Assembly (NCBI GenBank): GCA_941918925.1 | Contig: OW799233.1 | Coordinates: 138,882,223 to 138,946,222 of the forward strand | Direction of reading: 5' to 3' | Source of the DNA: Phyto melanocephala | Lineage: Eukaryota > Arthropoda > Insecta > Diptera > Rhinophoridae | DNA: 64,000 nt | Part shown: positions 46,421 to 58,425 of the stretch, piece by piece | How positions within the stretch are numbered: position 1 is the first letter of the stretch | Layout of the letters: each line of letters begins with the position of its first letter | Notes under the pieces: generated by a model | What the model was told of the DNA's origin: nothing | Seen by the model: only the letters and a program-made list of their open reading frames with translations | The model's database searches: none | Translations under genes and position numbers: made by a program

Positions 46421-47149
46421 AATAAGCAGAGCAGACCAAGTTTAGCTGCAAATGTTTAATATTAATAATGTTCGTGCTATAATTTTAAAATTTAGAATAG
46501 TATTTAAAATAATATAGAACCTTAACAGTGAATTATTTTCGCTTATTTATAGTATTTTCATCACTTTATGAAATGAGCCCTTACACAATTTAACAAAAAT
46601 AAATGAGGTTTTTGTTTAGTAAAATTACGATTTTTATTTCGACAAACGATGATTTTTCTATTAACATTTCTGCCAACACTGTCTCCTTGTTAAAATTATT
46701 GTTTTATATTTCTAATTTAAAGTAGTGAAGTACTCTCTATTAGTACTTTTACTAATATTTTTGTAACAATAAGTTTTGCTGGCTTTTTAAATAGAAAGAA
46801 GTTAAAATTACAATTACATTTAAAGAAAAAATTTCATTAGGATATTTTAAACCCTAAAAGAACACCCCTAAAACGCCAAAAAAACTTTAATGTAACCGCC
46901 GAATTTTTATTGGATTTAAAATACTGTTCAGTAATAAAAATATATTTCTCTTTCAAAAAGTGCTCCTTTCTGGATTACATTAAATGGTGGGCTATTAAAA
47001 TTATATTTTATTTGCTTCTGTTATGATTAAAATCGTGCAGAAAATTCAGGACAACCAATAACTTAAATATAATTGTGTATAGTGCTAAACCTTAAATAAT
47101 AAATCTTTTTTTCAATTATTGGCGAAAATCAATGTAAATTCACTTTTGC
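46421..47149. other. No recognised features
   Basis: AT-rich DNA between two piggyBac relics; nothing seen. Confidence 0.5.
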
Positions 47150-47863
47150 TTAACCCTTTGACGACCAGAGGCAAACATACTTGTCCAGGGGTTTTCATCA
47201 TATAATTGTTTCTGTAGGAGATCGAGTTAAATTGTTTGATACTGGTTTCCAGCAGACGATAGTGGCAACACAAATGTGGTAGGTGGTAGGTTCTTATCTG
47301 CCCCCATTTGCCCGCTAGGTGGCCTCAAAGTTGGTCAAAAAGTCAACTTACTTTAGAGGGGTTGTGTGGAGAGAGCGTAGGATGCATCTATCTAAAACTA
47401 AGGCATTTTTTGGCGGCACCTCTTACCTTTTAAAAAATATATTAGCCAGGCTTGTGTAAGTTTCGAGCTGGCCACAACTTTGGCAAACGTGTTTGGCAAG
47501 TATGTTTGCCTGTGGGCTGAAACAGAAAAAAAGGCACCTAAAAATAACCGAATGTTTGTTGTTTATTTTCATCATTATATGTATGTCTGAGTATACAGTC
47601 TTGAATTTTTTGGTGCATGTCTGTTTTTAACTGTTAATGATAAAATTCAATTGAACAAAACGAATTTTGTTTGTTATTGTTTTAAGTTGCAAGCTTTTTT
47701 GCGCTGCTTGTGTCTTCGTTTTCATTCACTAATTATTCGAAATCAATCAGAGCAGACGTATTTCGTGCATTACTTTTTAATATTGTATTATTATAGTATT
47801 TCGAGTGTTATTTTTGATTAAACAATGTTAAGTAAGTTATTATAAATAAAAAATTTATAATGA

Positions 47864-48268
47864 ATGGACACGTCCGTGATCGTTTTTTCTTCCTTAATAC
47901 GGATCAAATTGAACAACTTTTGCTTTGTGACAGCAGTGACAATGGGGAAGAAGCTGCTACATATGTATATGGATGAAGAGGATATTATTTTTCTAGAAAA
48001 TGACGCTACGAAAATCCAAGACGATAAACCGATAGAAATTGTTATCGAAGGCAATAATCCCGTAGATTCTGCTGTAATTAAAAAGGTCCGCATTAGTCGT
48101 AACCCGTTACCAGTTGCTGTAGAGGCTGTGCCCATTGCAACGACTTCTAATGTTTTAGTTATACTAGAAAAGCCAACACTTTTTATACCACCAGAGAAGA
48201 CTATCCGGTTCAGAGAGACGATGAGTGCTATAAAAGCAAGTTCTAAAACCTACTGTAAATATATATGA
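47864..48268 (+). pseudogene. piggyBac-element N-terminal ORF (134 codons)
   Basis: Open from the ATG at 47864. It reads LLHMYMDEEDIIFLENDATK then IQDDKPIEIVIEGNNPV, an acidic stretch of the sort found at piggyBac N-termini, then Pro-rich text (EKPTLFIPPEKTIRF). Frame is lost around 48240-48260, beyond which another frame continues (PSAYDVFNAVCNFEVLFS). The true start may be the in-frame ATG of MGKK or MDEE further on (47941, 47971). No nuclear signal seen. Confidence 0.6.
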
Positions 48269-48411
48269 GAAAATACCATCTGCATATGATGTGTTTAATG
48301 CCGTTTGTAATTTTGAAGTTTTGTTTTCACAATTGCAATATACTAGTCCATATTTTATGTATAATTTTTGGTTTCAGATGTGCATAGTAATAGTGGAGTA
48401 GTCCAAACTGT

Positions 48412-48684
48412 ATGCTAAAAGGTCCTGTTTTCACTCTGACCGTGAAAGAGTTCAAGGCTTATATGGGCCTAATCGTACGTATGAGCCTAGTAAAACTACC
48501 CAGTATTCGAATGTATTGGTCCACAGATCGGACATTTCAGCAATCTCAAATTGCAGATATCATGACGCGGCCTCCTCCACCTATGGCAAATATAGTCGCA
48601 CAAATGTATTTTGTACTACTTATATGTAATGTATTCCTTTGCATCACATTATCACGTGACTGCTTTAGCGATTACCATGTATAG
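48412..48684 (+). pseudogene. piggyBac transposase core fragment
   Basis: Reads GPVFTLTVKEFKAYMGLIVR then MSLVKLPSIRMYWSTDRTF and IADIMTR. This is the piggyBac stretch F..T..E.KA.IGI.I.MG..KLP..R.YWS.D...........MSR. After DIMTR it diverges (PPPPMANIVAQ), and the RNase-H-like core with all three catalytic Asp residues is missing up to the right end. Separated from the N-terminal ORF by frameshift(s) and a stop. Confidence 0.85.
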
Positions 48685-49026
48685 CACTTGTTATTTTTGT
48701 TCAAATTCTTAATAAATTATTTCCTTAATTTCTTAAATAAATAAAAAAAATATAAAACAACATACGTTTCAATAAAATTTTTTTTATAAAAGTATTTTCT
48801 TTCAGCCCATAAGCAAATATATTTGCCAAGAGTAATATTTTTTTCTTGGATAAAAAATTCCCTTTCAGCCCAGAGGCAACTATATTTGCCAAGTAAAATG
48901 AGGGACAAAGAGAGGGCCTAGGGGGCCAAATTTTTTTTACGTACCTATTATTGGCGCATATATTATGAAAATACAAAAAAAGAAAAAATCGCTTCAGTAG
49001 AAAAAGTCCGGTCCTCAAAGGGTTAA

Positions 49027-50215
49027 CACACCTCAGGGAAACACAGCATGAATTTTAATCAATTCTTAAATCACTTGCGCTAAATTATGCCTTCACACAT
49101 CGAAATGAATGTCAATGAACTGTTCTTTTTTTTTTTTTTTTTGGCTTGTATCGTCAACTTATAAAAAAAATTAATCTTAATTTAAAAAGGCAATAAACGC
49201 ACGTTTGAATTTGAATACTTTTTCAAGACTATAAATCTCAACATTTGTTCTGTGTCTCTGTTACTGCTGAAGCTGTTAAGTAAAGGTACGCATATAACTT
49301 AACGTATGTATGAGTTAAGCACATTTAAATTTATAATCATAGATGTAAAGAATGTATTCATAAAAATAATATAAATAAATTCATTAAGTTAATTAAATTG
49401 GTTTAAAGTTTAAGACATTAGGTTCTTCAAAATTTAATAATAGGCATAGTCCAAAATACTCCGTAAACAAATTAAAAATTATTTGGGGAACACTATTAAA
49501 ATAAAGAACCGTTACAGATTTATTTATTTTAAGCGTTACCATCACCAATAAAATTATATTTAAGATATTTTCTTTTTTCGAAAATGTTTTAAAAATTTTT
49601 TCGCCTGCCTTACCTTTTCATAGCAAAATATATTTTTGTTTTTATACCCACATATTAAACCATTATCCGCAGTGAATTTAGTTGCTTAGTGATTGTAAGC
49701 AGTATTTTATTTTTATCCTTAAATGCGAATATGAAATTGATATTTATTTATTTTTCTTCGAGTTTTTTTTTTACTTTTGTGTGTATTGCTGATGTTGTCG
49801 GTAGATGCTGAATATAAATCAGCAATTCATCATGCATCACTACAGATGTTGATGGAAGTTTTTTTTTTTCTGATGTTGATTTCTACTCGTATTTCTTTGT
49901 CTGTTTTATGCAATTTTTTTTTCTGCTTCAAATTCGCGTTCGCATACAGCAATATTTATAAGCATGCCACACATGCATGCAGCTTAATGCGGATGAATAC
50001 GTGTAAAAGGTATTGCCATGTGTATTGTGAATTCCAAAGCTTATTTGAAGAATATAAGCATTTGATATTTGCGAGACTAATAATGTACACAAAAACGATG
50101 CAGTGTGTATAAATTCATTAAATGTGTGTTTTTAGTTGGGCGTTTTTAAAAACAGATTTTTATCTTCTGAAAAATATTGTAAGATTTAATCGGATCGATT
50201 TTTATTGCAATTTTA
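49027..50215. other. No recognised genes
   Basis: A T run of about 20 lies at 49125-49143. ORF 49777-50112 is Cys/Phe/Leu-rich from T-rich DNA, no domain. Confidence 0.45.
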
Positions 50216-50475
50216 GAATTGCAGGACATAAGTCGGACCAAAAATTCAGGAATAATGCTTCACAAAAAACTGCATTAACATCACATTGTGTTAATGGTAA
50301 TCATGATCCAGATTTTAGAAATACAATAGTTTTAAATACGGAAGATAATTACAAACGTCGTTATTTATTGGAAATGTCACAGATAATAAACACACCGATA
50401 ACACAGAGGATTAACTACAAATCAGATACAGAGGGAATAGCTCAGAGTTATAGATATTTAGTTCAAAAATTTTAA
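50216..50475 (+). pseudogene. Penelope-like element GIY-YIG endonuclease C-terminus
   Basis: The + frame (in an ORF open from 50122) reads RIAGHKSDQKFRNNASQKTA LTSHCVNGNHDPDF, then NTIVLNTEDNYKRRYLLEMS QIINTP and ...DTEGIAQSYRYLVQKF, stop at 50473-50475. H.SD......KTAL..H....NH.FDF......T...Y..R..LEM..I is the end of the GIY-YIG nuclease that follows the reverse transcriptase in Penelope-like retroelements; the Glu of LEM is the conserved metal-binding Glu. The N-terminal GIY-YIG half is absent: similarity stops upstream of the RIAGHKSD segment. A 5'-truncated relic with an unbroken frame. Confidence 0.8.
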
Positions 50476-51458
50476 AAAGCGGAAATGAAAATATTTTTAT
50501 AATGTAATAGATTATAAGTAATTAAATTTTTTTTTTGTGTATATTTTTTTTTTTTTTTTTTAATTCAGGCTCATTATACAAATATTATCGTACTAAATAT
50601 GAATTTTTTTTAAATGGTTTTTAAATTCTCCATATCCTGTAGCCAACGCACTTATCCAGATTATTGTACTCCCAATAAGTCTGAGTTTTTTTAATGCAAC
50701 TTTTTGAGCATTATGTGAGCCTATCTATAAGTAGTTCTCTTTATACGCCATTATCAAACATCACTCTGGACAATTCCGGGTTTTGGTATACAAAATGTCA
50801 CTGCAGATCTATGGTAACGTGTCATATAACTCGCATTACCGTCATTACACTTATTGTACATGGATCAATACGTTATATGCTTCTTATGTAGCCTTTTGAG
50901 CATGTTTAGTCCACTCATGAACTCCATCGGCAACTTAGCCTCAAAAACCTCTTTATTTGTAATTTCCAAGACAATCAAATGTGATGCCATGTACCTTTGT
51001 TTGGAATACTAATTGCTTATCTTCCAGATATTTGCATAATATATTTGTACAATGATCGCAATTTTAGCATTACCTCCATTGCTTGCGTTAAAGTGATATG
51101 CATCGCATAATATATACTATACCATACAAGGAATAGCTTGAACTCATCCAACTATTGGCTAGCCGTTCTTTAAGATGCATTTCGACATAAAAAAACAGGA
51201 GAGATTCCCACTTTTGTTCGTAAACCCGTTTACAGGGATGTAAAATGACATCACAGAATTAAATGGACACGGCACACTTAATTGATATGAGGTAATGACA
51301 ACCTTGTTCATGTACAATAATATAATTTAAATTTTCTGTAACATCGCCTGTTAGATCTTGTATCTATATACCAATATTTAACTGTTTTTTATACAATTTA
51401 ATAAATTAAGTGTTAAATAAAACACAACGATATTTAAACATATCTTCAAATAAAAAGG
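50476..51458. other. No recognised genes
   Basis: T-rich at 50527-50561. Otherwise AT-rich DNA without domain-bearing ORFs. Confidence 0.45.
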
Positions 51459-51500
51459 TTTAAACGACCAGCCTGGGGGTTTTCATCAGGTAGTCTTGAT
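51459..51500 (+). repeat. Solitary piggyBac-type left end
   Basis: TTTAAACGACCAGCCTGGGG GTTTTCATCA resembles the left end of the 47154 element, which has TTTGACGACCAGAGG...CCAGGGGTTTTCATCA with an 18-base insertion between the two halves. No TTAA/CCC start and no matching right end were found nearby. Confidence 0.5.
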
Positions 51501-54500
51501 TTGTCAGCCGATTATTTTTTTACTTATTTTAAATTTCAGATGTCCAAGGCCATAGATAAAAAACAATTTTCTCTATTCTCTCATATATTTAAAATGCCAA
51601 ACTTATTATATATAAAAAATTCAAACAAAAAGTTCTCTCCAAACTGCAATTACATGATGAATAAAAATGCCTTGGTGAAAACTTTATATTCTCGTTTTGG
51701 AGATAAGTAAACTTTTTAAACTAAATAAAACTACAAATTATTTATCGTAGAGAAAAAGTGAAAAATTAATTTTGACGAATGCAGACACGTTATTAAAAAA
51801 CTTGGCACTACTTACGAATGCTTTAAAAAACAATAAGCTGAACGGATGCGACTACCTTATTAATATACCTTGTACTCAATTAAGCAAAAAAATTTTTTCT
51901 GTATTAAGCAGTAACTGGAATAAAAAATAATAATATATTTATTAAGAGAACAAACTCAATAACATTTAAAACAATTTTTTAAAAATAGGGTAGATTAATT
52001 TTAAAATTGTTTCTACATAAAAAAAATTATTTTTCATAACTACTAATCTTTTCCGTCAAAAGAGAATCTATTTTTGGGCGAAAAAGTGTTTCCAAAAATA
52101 AAAAGCTTTGCAAAAATTAAAATATTATTTAAAGGTACCAAACATTTTATATTTTTCCATTGATTATTTTTCATACCTCGCCCTTTTGACATTCGTGCTT
52201 AAGATTAAGATTTATGACATGAGGAAGCATAATCAAATACCTTGCTCATCCTAAATAATTACATTTAGGTATCCCAATACAAAAAAATCAATTGATGATT
52301 AGCCTATTCAAAACACACAACAGAGCAAATCTATACAAAAATATCTTTTTCAAAACCTGTAGATAACAAATATTTCAACAAATAAAAAAGAAAAGAAAAA
52401 GAATATAAAAAATGGTTTAAAGAGAAAACAAATTTTATGTAGATTTATAAACCCAATACAAATTGCTGTTCGCAAGTGCTTAAGCTTTCAATTGTGTGAC
52501 GGTCTGTGTATGTATGGCTCTGGATATTTAAATAATTGATGTTCTTTTTTTTCAATTTTTTATAAATATTATGGTAGACTATATTAATAATATGAAAACA
52601 TTCTAGTGCCATTATTTATTTGCTTTTTAAATATATGGCGTCAGTAACATCTTTTCGAGTTTGTTACCAATAGATACATACATTGAATAAGCGTCGGCAT
52701 AAGAAGGACTAATTTTGTATCTTTTTTTTACAACTTGTGAGTACAAGTGTGAGTGTGTGAAAATATTTTGTGATTCAATTTAAAATAAAATTTATTGTAT
52801 TTATATTTATTTATTGTGCGCATATACTTTGCTCCAGTTTTGTTTTGTTTATATCTGCGTATTTGTGTATTTGATACTTTTTTAGTTTTGAGTAGGCCTT
52901 ATAAAAGGCCTTATTTTGCATTTAAACATCACCATTACCCTGTACATAAAAAAACTCGACTCTTCCAAACCTAGATTATATTTATAAAAATACTAAAAAT
53001 AAACACTTTGGTTTGGTAGTATTGTGTTTACGATAAACTTTTACCGCTACAATAATGTAAATATTGAAATACGAACCTTACTTTATAGCGACTTTTTGAT
53101 AGTTGACCAAATTATATTTACAATGTTGTGACAATAATAAAAAGTAGAGTCGGAAAACCCTACTTTGGCGTTATCATCTCAATAATCTGATGTGTTGTAT
53201 TGATATTAACATACTTCGAATAATGACGGATCAGCATCGTACTGATGGTCCTTTTCTTCTTGCGGACTTTTATACACATTGCATACGCACCTATTTTTTT
53301 GCATATGCGGGTTATAGAGCTTGTATATGCTAATAGCTGGGCTTCTAGAAGACCTTTTGACTTATGCCTCTTTGGGAACCTTTATTAAAGACCTATTTAT
53401 GGACTTTCTGATTTATACTTAAGCTGCTTCTGTTTCTTAAAAGTCCTATATATTTCTTATGCATATTTGTAATTTCTATCGTACTGTCTTAAGCCTAGAT
53501 TTTTAAAAATCCACCTTTAATTACAACAAAATGAATTCTTGAATATTTTTTTAATATATTTTAATGTTTTGGTTTTTTTTTAATTTTGTTTTATATTTGC
53601 ATTGGGTTTAAGCCATGGTATAATTAAATAAGGGGATTGTTAGGTCACCGTATAATATATCTATACTAAACTGAATAATATAAATTGTATTTAATTTAAA
53701 ACATATTTTTGGCCCACTGTTACCACTGTGATTTGTCATAAATTTGTAACTTATTTTAGCAATCAACCGTTAGTTATGTATTTGTTTCTCACTTAAATAT
53801 TTTAAACTAGTGTTGTGTTGTTGTCAAAAAGAATGCAATGTATTTTGTTGTTGCATACATAAGATAAAAATATAAATTTGACTTGGTACATTGAAAGTGA
53901 GAAATAAATAAAACAACAACAACAGTGTGGTCCTTTGTAAATACATAATTTTGTATCAGGTATAAGGTAATGAATTTTTAATAAAGAAATTATTGTTAAT
54001 ATTGAATTCGAATAAGCATCATCCCTTTCTTATTGTCGCGCTTTTTACGGACGCAGTTTCCCAACGTTTTGACAAATCATTGCCCAAAGAACATTTCAGT
54101 AGCATATACATATGTATGTATGTATGTATAGATAACAATTCGAAATAAACAGAATTGCTCTATATACTTAGCTGCCAGTGAAGAAAAAGCTCTTCATCGT
54201 ACAGGGATATCAATTCGGGGAATATTTATCAATACAATTTTTTTTATAGCTTGACAATTGTAAATAATAGGTAAAGAGAGAATGTATGAAATTTTCACAT
54301 ATCAAAAGCAGCAGCTGATGAACAGCTGATGAATTAAGGATATCTAAACTTTTTTGTTTATTGATAAGAATACAAATAGGATAGGATGAGATTGCAGTTC
54401 TAAAATAATGTGTGAATTCGCCATACAAAAGTCCTGAAATAAAAAGCTTTGTTGAATTTTACCGCTGGGGTTTTTTTTCAAATGTATGTGTTTGTGTGCT

Positions 54501-55970
54501 TAAACCGCCTTTTTTAAACTTTCTAAATATAAATGCAATATTTAGTAAATTTATATTATGTTGTTATTATGTTCTTTAATATTTTGATATTGTGTTTTGT
54601 AAGGAAAAAGAATAATTTTTCTTTATTGGATTTTGTGTTATATAAATTTTTGTAATACTAATTGCTTACTTTAAAACTGTAAGAGCAAGCTTGTTTTTTT
54701 TATGAAAATTTTGAAAAATTTTTTAGAAACTTTTTGCGAGAAACCCCGCAAAATCTGATTTTGGAGTCACCAGAAAAAATTTAATTTTTAACTCTTAGTT
54801 AAAATTCCAGCGATAAATAGCTAACTTTTCTGATATATCTCAAAACCGATAGAACTTCTAAAATGTTGATATACGAAGGGGTAGAGTGTTAAGTATTCAA
54901 CAACCTGTACTATACAATATTTTGTTTCTCTTCTTACTTTTGGAAATTATTTCTCAGATTCACATGATTTTTATCAATTTTTAAAAGAGTATCTATTCAA
55001 GAAGTATGGTATGACTGCCAGTATTTCTAAAATTTTATTTGAAGCTCCGTCGATTATCCAATTACCATAAGATCTTAAAATAAACTTTTAATCTAGACCT
55101 TTTAATCGAAATATATGTTTTATTTTGGCGTTCTATTTAGTTTGCTTGTGTGTTCCTCCTGCCTGGGACATGTATGATATTTTTGTTCCCAGGTTGAGTT
55201 TTATCCCGGTGACCTATTCAGTTCCATTTCTTCATATTTTTATGCTAGTTGAAATGTGAAGAAGTATAAAAACAATGCATTGGTTTAATTGATTATCCAA
55301 ATTTCAAATGTATTTAATATAAAGAATTTAAAAATATGAGAACGTTTCTGTGCTAAAAAATGCAGTTTGAATTTTTGATTTAGTTTTACTCCGCTTTTGT
55401 GTTAAAATTTAGTAATACCATCATTTTGTTGTATTTTTTATATAAATTTGCGAGAAAGAATCAGCTGAGGGTTTTTGCAGACGGGAACCTTGAGTTTTTC
55501 TTGTGTGTTGGGATAGTGCAAGCAAAGGTCTTAGGTCAAAGGTCATGTTAACTTTAAATATCATCTGCACAAAATTTTGCAGAATGTGCCTAAAGACAGC
55601 AGCGCATGTAGTGTACAAACGTCCGGCAATGGCTCACAGAAGACTTAGTATAAATGGCAAGCACAAATAGTATGTAAGTAGTAAAGAATATATTAGTCTG
55701 GGTCAATTGATGGTTTTTACGAAGCACCCTGGGATGAGGATTATAGATAATCATCAGTCTTTAATGTAAAGTTATAATAGTCTAAAGTAAATGCCTATGG
55801 CGGCATGGGACTCAATGAGATTGGTGATACCTGTTCGATATTTATGAAATCACTGGGGAACGAGGGAGGTCAAAAGGGACCCGTTTATGGAAAAGATCTG
55901 ATTTGATAAACCTCCTGCATGTACATACACATATAAGACAATAAGCTTTAGTTAATCGATTTCCACAAAA
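51501..55970. other. Long AT-rich stretch without recognised genes
   Basis: ORF 51501-51710 (69 codons, Lys/Asn/Phe-rich) follows the orphan end but has no domain. (TATG)n at 54110-54128. Other ORFs (54210-54428, 55421-55618) show no motif. A small stem, CCTGGGA...TCCCAGG, lies at 55163-55195. Confidence 0.4.
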
Positions 55971-56086
55971 TCAAATTTGTTTGTCTAGGTTCAATATATG
56001 CAGTCAGAGCTACGGCTGTTACTTGAGTCAAATTCGTTTGTCTAGGTTCAATATATGCATAGTCAGAGCCACGGCTGTTACTTGAG
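55971..56086. repeat. Tandem direct repeat, 2 x 57/59 bp
   Basis: Copy 1 (55971-56027) and copy 2 (56028-56086) differ by two substitutions and a 2-base insertion (ATGCAGTCAG versus ATGCATAGTCAG). Core TTTGTCTAGGTTCAATATAT. A local duplication with no coding sense. Confidence 0.9.
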
Positions 56087-57424
56087 TCCTTTATAATATA
56101 TACACAAGATATTTACATACATCTATAGCTGTAAAATACTAATATTAAACTTTTTTAAATTTTCCAAAAATGATTTTGCTCCCGAAAAAAAATTATTTTT
56201 AGAGAATATTAAAAATATATGTGTAAATACGAGTTTAAAAGATAATCTAAATAATAAAATAACGACAATAGGCTCAGCCAACTACCTTCTTCAATATTGA
56301 ACCACGAAGCATTTAGAGAAATCCATCTGTGTCTGTACCAAAAATTCTTACTTATCCAGAACCCAATACTTTAAACTCTACAATTAAAGGAGACCATTTG
56401 CAATATCTACAAATATATTTGTATATTTTTTACCCGTGTATCAGAATTGTTTGTTTTCAATCATGTAAAAAAACAAAAAGTTTTCCTCAATCTAACCACG
56501 ATGCTATGAAAATATCGTTGATCACAAGTAGAAAGGCCTTAATTCAAATAATTTTAACTTAACAGGAGAAGGTAAAGACATTGTAACTGCAATACGGTAA
56601 TATAAGTTTCTAAAAAATATTTTGTAAAACTGTAATTTTTGGTACAAAATGTATTGTTATCACTGAAAATCTCAAAAAATACGAGTCATTGCTTTTCTTC
56701 TTGTGACCATTTATATGATGTTGTACGCTTAATGAATGTATAACCTCAATAGATATTTTAGATATAAATTCAAGTTTATCTGTTTGCATTTGTTCTTTAA
56801 ACATGTATGTTTCAATATTCCTAAAAATATTTTTGTTGGATTTTACTAGGATCTGAGATTTTATTTATTATATGTATGTAAGTTTATATGTTACAAAGAT
56901 ATGGCAACATTTTGTGATCATGAATAATATCTACTTTCATTAAGATCATTGTTATATCTTATGATCATTGTATGTTTTGGCTGCAATCATAGTATTCTAC
57001 CATAGTATATAATATTGTGATTGCGCACAACATGGTAACTGTTGTTTCTTGTTATTTTATAAAGCGGAGATTCGTAACAAGTTTTCACAGCTTCTTCCCT
57101 AAGTATTTAAATCGGTTTTATATTAATTTTACTAATTTTTTCTAATCAGACAGAAGTTATTTCAAGCGACACATTTTACAACAAACGCACATAAGTAACT
57201 TACACAACTGACAACCACTCCCCAAAATTCCAAATTAGCATTATAAAAATTAATGATGGTAAAGTTCATAGTACCAATTTTTCACTGTAAATATTTCTTA
57301 AGGCAGATGTAGAATGCAAAAAAAAAGCCCCTACTTACTTAAGATGAATATGTGTGAAATTTAGTGCGTCTTGTGCTTAATCATATTTTGTTTTAAATTT
57401 CACGAGATATCAAAGGTATTATAT
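56087..57424. other. No recognised features
   Basis: ORF 56329-56562 and 56610-56804 lack domains. AT-rich DNA, nothing else seen. Confidence 0.45.
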
Positions 57425-58425
57425 AAAGGGTGAACCAAGCATAATGAACGATGCTAACTGTTGTAATGCAAGTTTTTTGCCAAACATTTAGATTTTTTTT
57501 TAACAAATTCAATAATAGAGAAGCATACAGAGAGAGCGGAGCATTAACATTTTTAAGGCCTTTTACGAAAATGGCTGATCAAATCAATATGCATTTTATT
57601 CACATAGTCATCGTGGCCAATTATTTAAGATCCCATTAATATAACTGATGCAAGTTTTGAATGAAGATTTCAATTGAAACGCTTACAAAATTAAACTGAC
57701 TCAGCGCTTAAACCTACAGAGTATCTTAAGCGCTGTTAGAACGCCGTATGGTTGGTTGAATAGACGGAACTTAATAGTGACTTTACAAAGAAAATCATCT
57801 TTAGCTACAAGGCATACTTTTACCTCAGGCAAATCGTTTATAAGCATAATTGCCGCATTAAGGCATATAAGCATGCATATGTGATTATTGAAAAGCCTAT
57901 GTATCTACACAGAGTGAGTGTTTGCTGTGGTTTATGGGCTGGTTGCATCACCGAGAAAAAATGACATCGATCAAGCAGTTACTGTGAGTAATGTTAGCTT
58001 TCAAGAGATGACAACGGACTTCTTGTGTCAAGAAATTGTGAATATGGACCTGGAGCACATGTATTTCAAAGAGGATGGTGACACTTGCCACACAGTCAAC
58101 GAAACAATGACACTTTTGCTCATGAAATTAAAAGGCCGTGTTATCATATAAGATCATATAAGTTTCTACAGTTGGACTTCCTTCTTTAAAGATATTTAAA
58201 AGAAAAGTGTGCGTCAATAAGGCAAGAACAATTCAATTCGCTGAATCTCAATTAGGTATCAGTGTCATTGAACATATGGTCCATCGGCCGTGGCGAATAC
58301 CGTGGTAAATACCCAATATTTTATTTTTCACAAAATTTTCATAAATAATTTTTTTTTAATTAGAAATTTTGTTTTAGTTACAACTAATATCGTGCGTTTT
58401 GTTTGTACCACCCTGTGTTATGAAT
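57425..58425 (+). mobile_element. Decayed mariner/Tc-like transposon
   Basis: The left end is near AAAGGGTGAACCAAGC (57425) and the right end near GTTTGTACCACCCTGTG (to about 58418); in inverted form they share AGGGTG..ACAA. The interior has a frame-broken transposase (next entry). About 1 kb, shorter than the usual 1.3 kb. Confidence 0.65.
57680..58150 (+). pseudogene. Mariner/Tc-like transposase relic
   Basis: Pieces in several frames: YKIKLTQRLKPTEYLKR, then LNSDFTKKIIFSYKAYFYL, a degraded RI.KAY..AYVIIEKP part, CGLWAG, and finally MDLEHMYFKEDGDTCHTVNE TMTLLLMKLKGRVI (58047-58148). The first catalytic Asp motif is altered (FSYKAYF for FSDEAHF), the second is kept (EDGDTCHT). The segment after RVIS is lost. 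Several stops: long dead. It differs enough from the 22.3 kb fragment to be a separate family or subfamily. Confidence 0.8.

Larger units (their letters stand above)
47154..49022 (+). mobile_element. piggyBac-like transposon with TTAA duplication
   Basis: The left end CCCTTTGACGACCAGAGGCA (47154) and the inverse of the right end, CCCTTTGAGGACCGGACTTT (49022), are inverted repeats, and both sides carry TTAA (47150-47153 and 49023-49026). Subterminal palindromes recur: GGCAAACATACTTG and TTGGCAAGTATGTTTGCC on the left, GGCAACTATATTTGCCAAG and GCAAATATATTTGCCAAG on the right, with a CAGCCCA/TGGGCTG motif beside them. The interior encodes a partial transposase (next entries). At 1.87 kb it is a deletion derivative; intact TTAA suggests fairly recent insertion. 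Confidence 0.9.
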
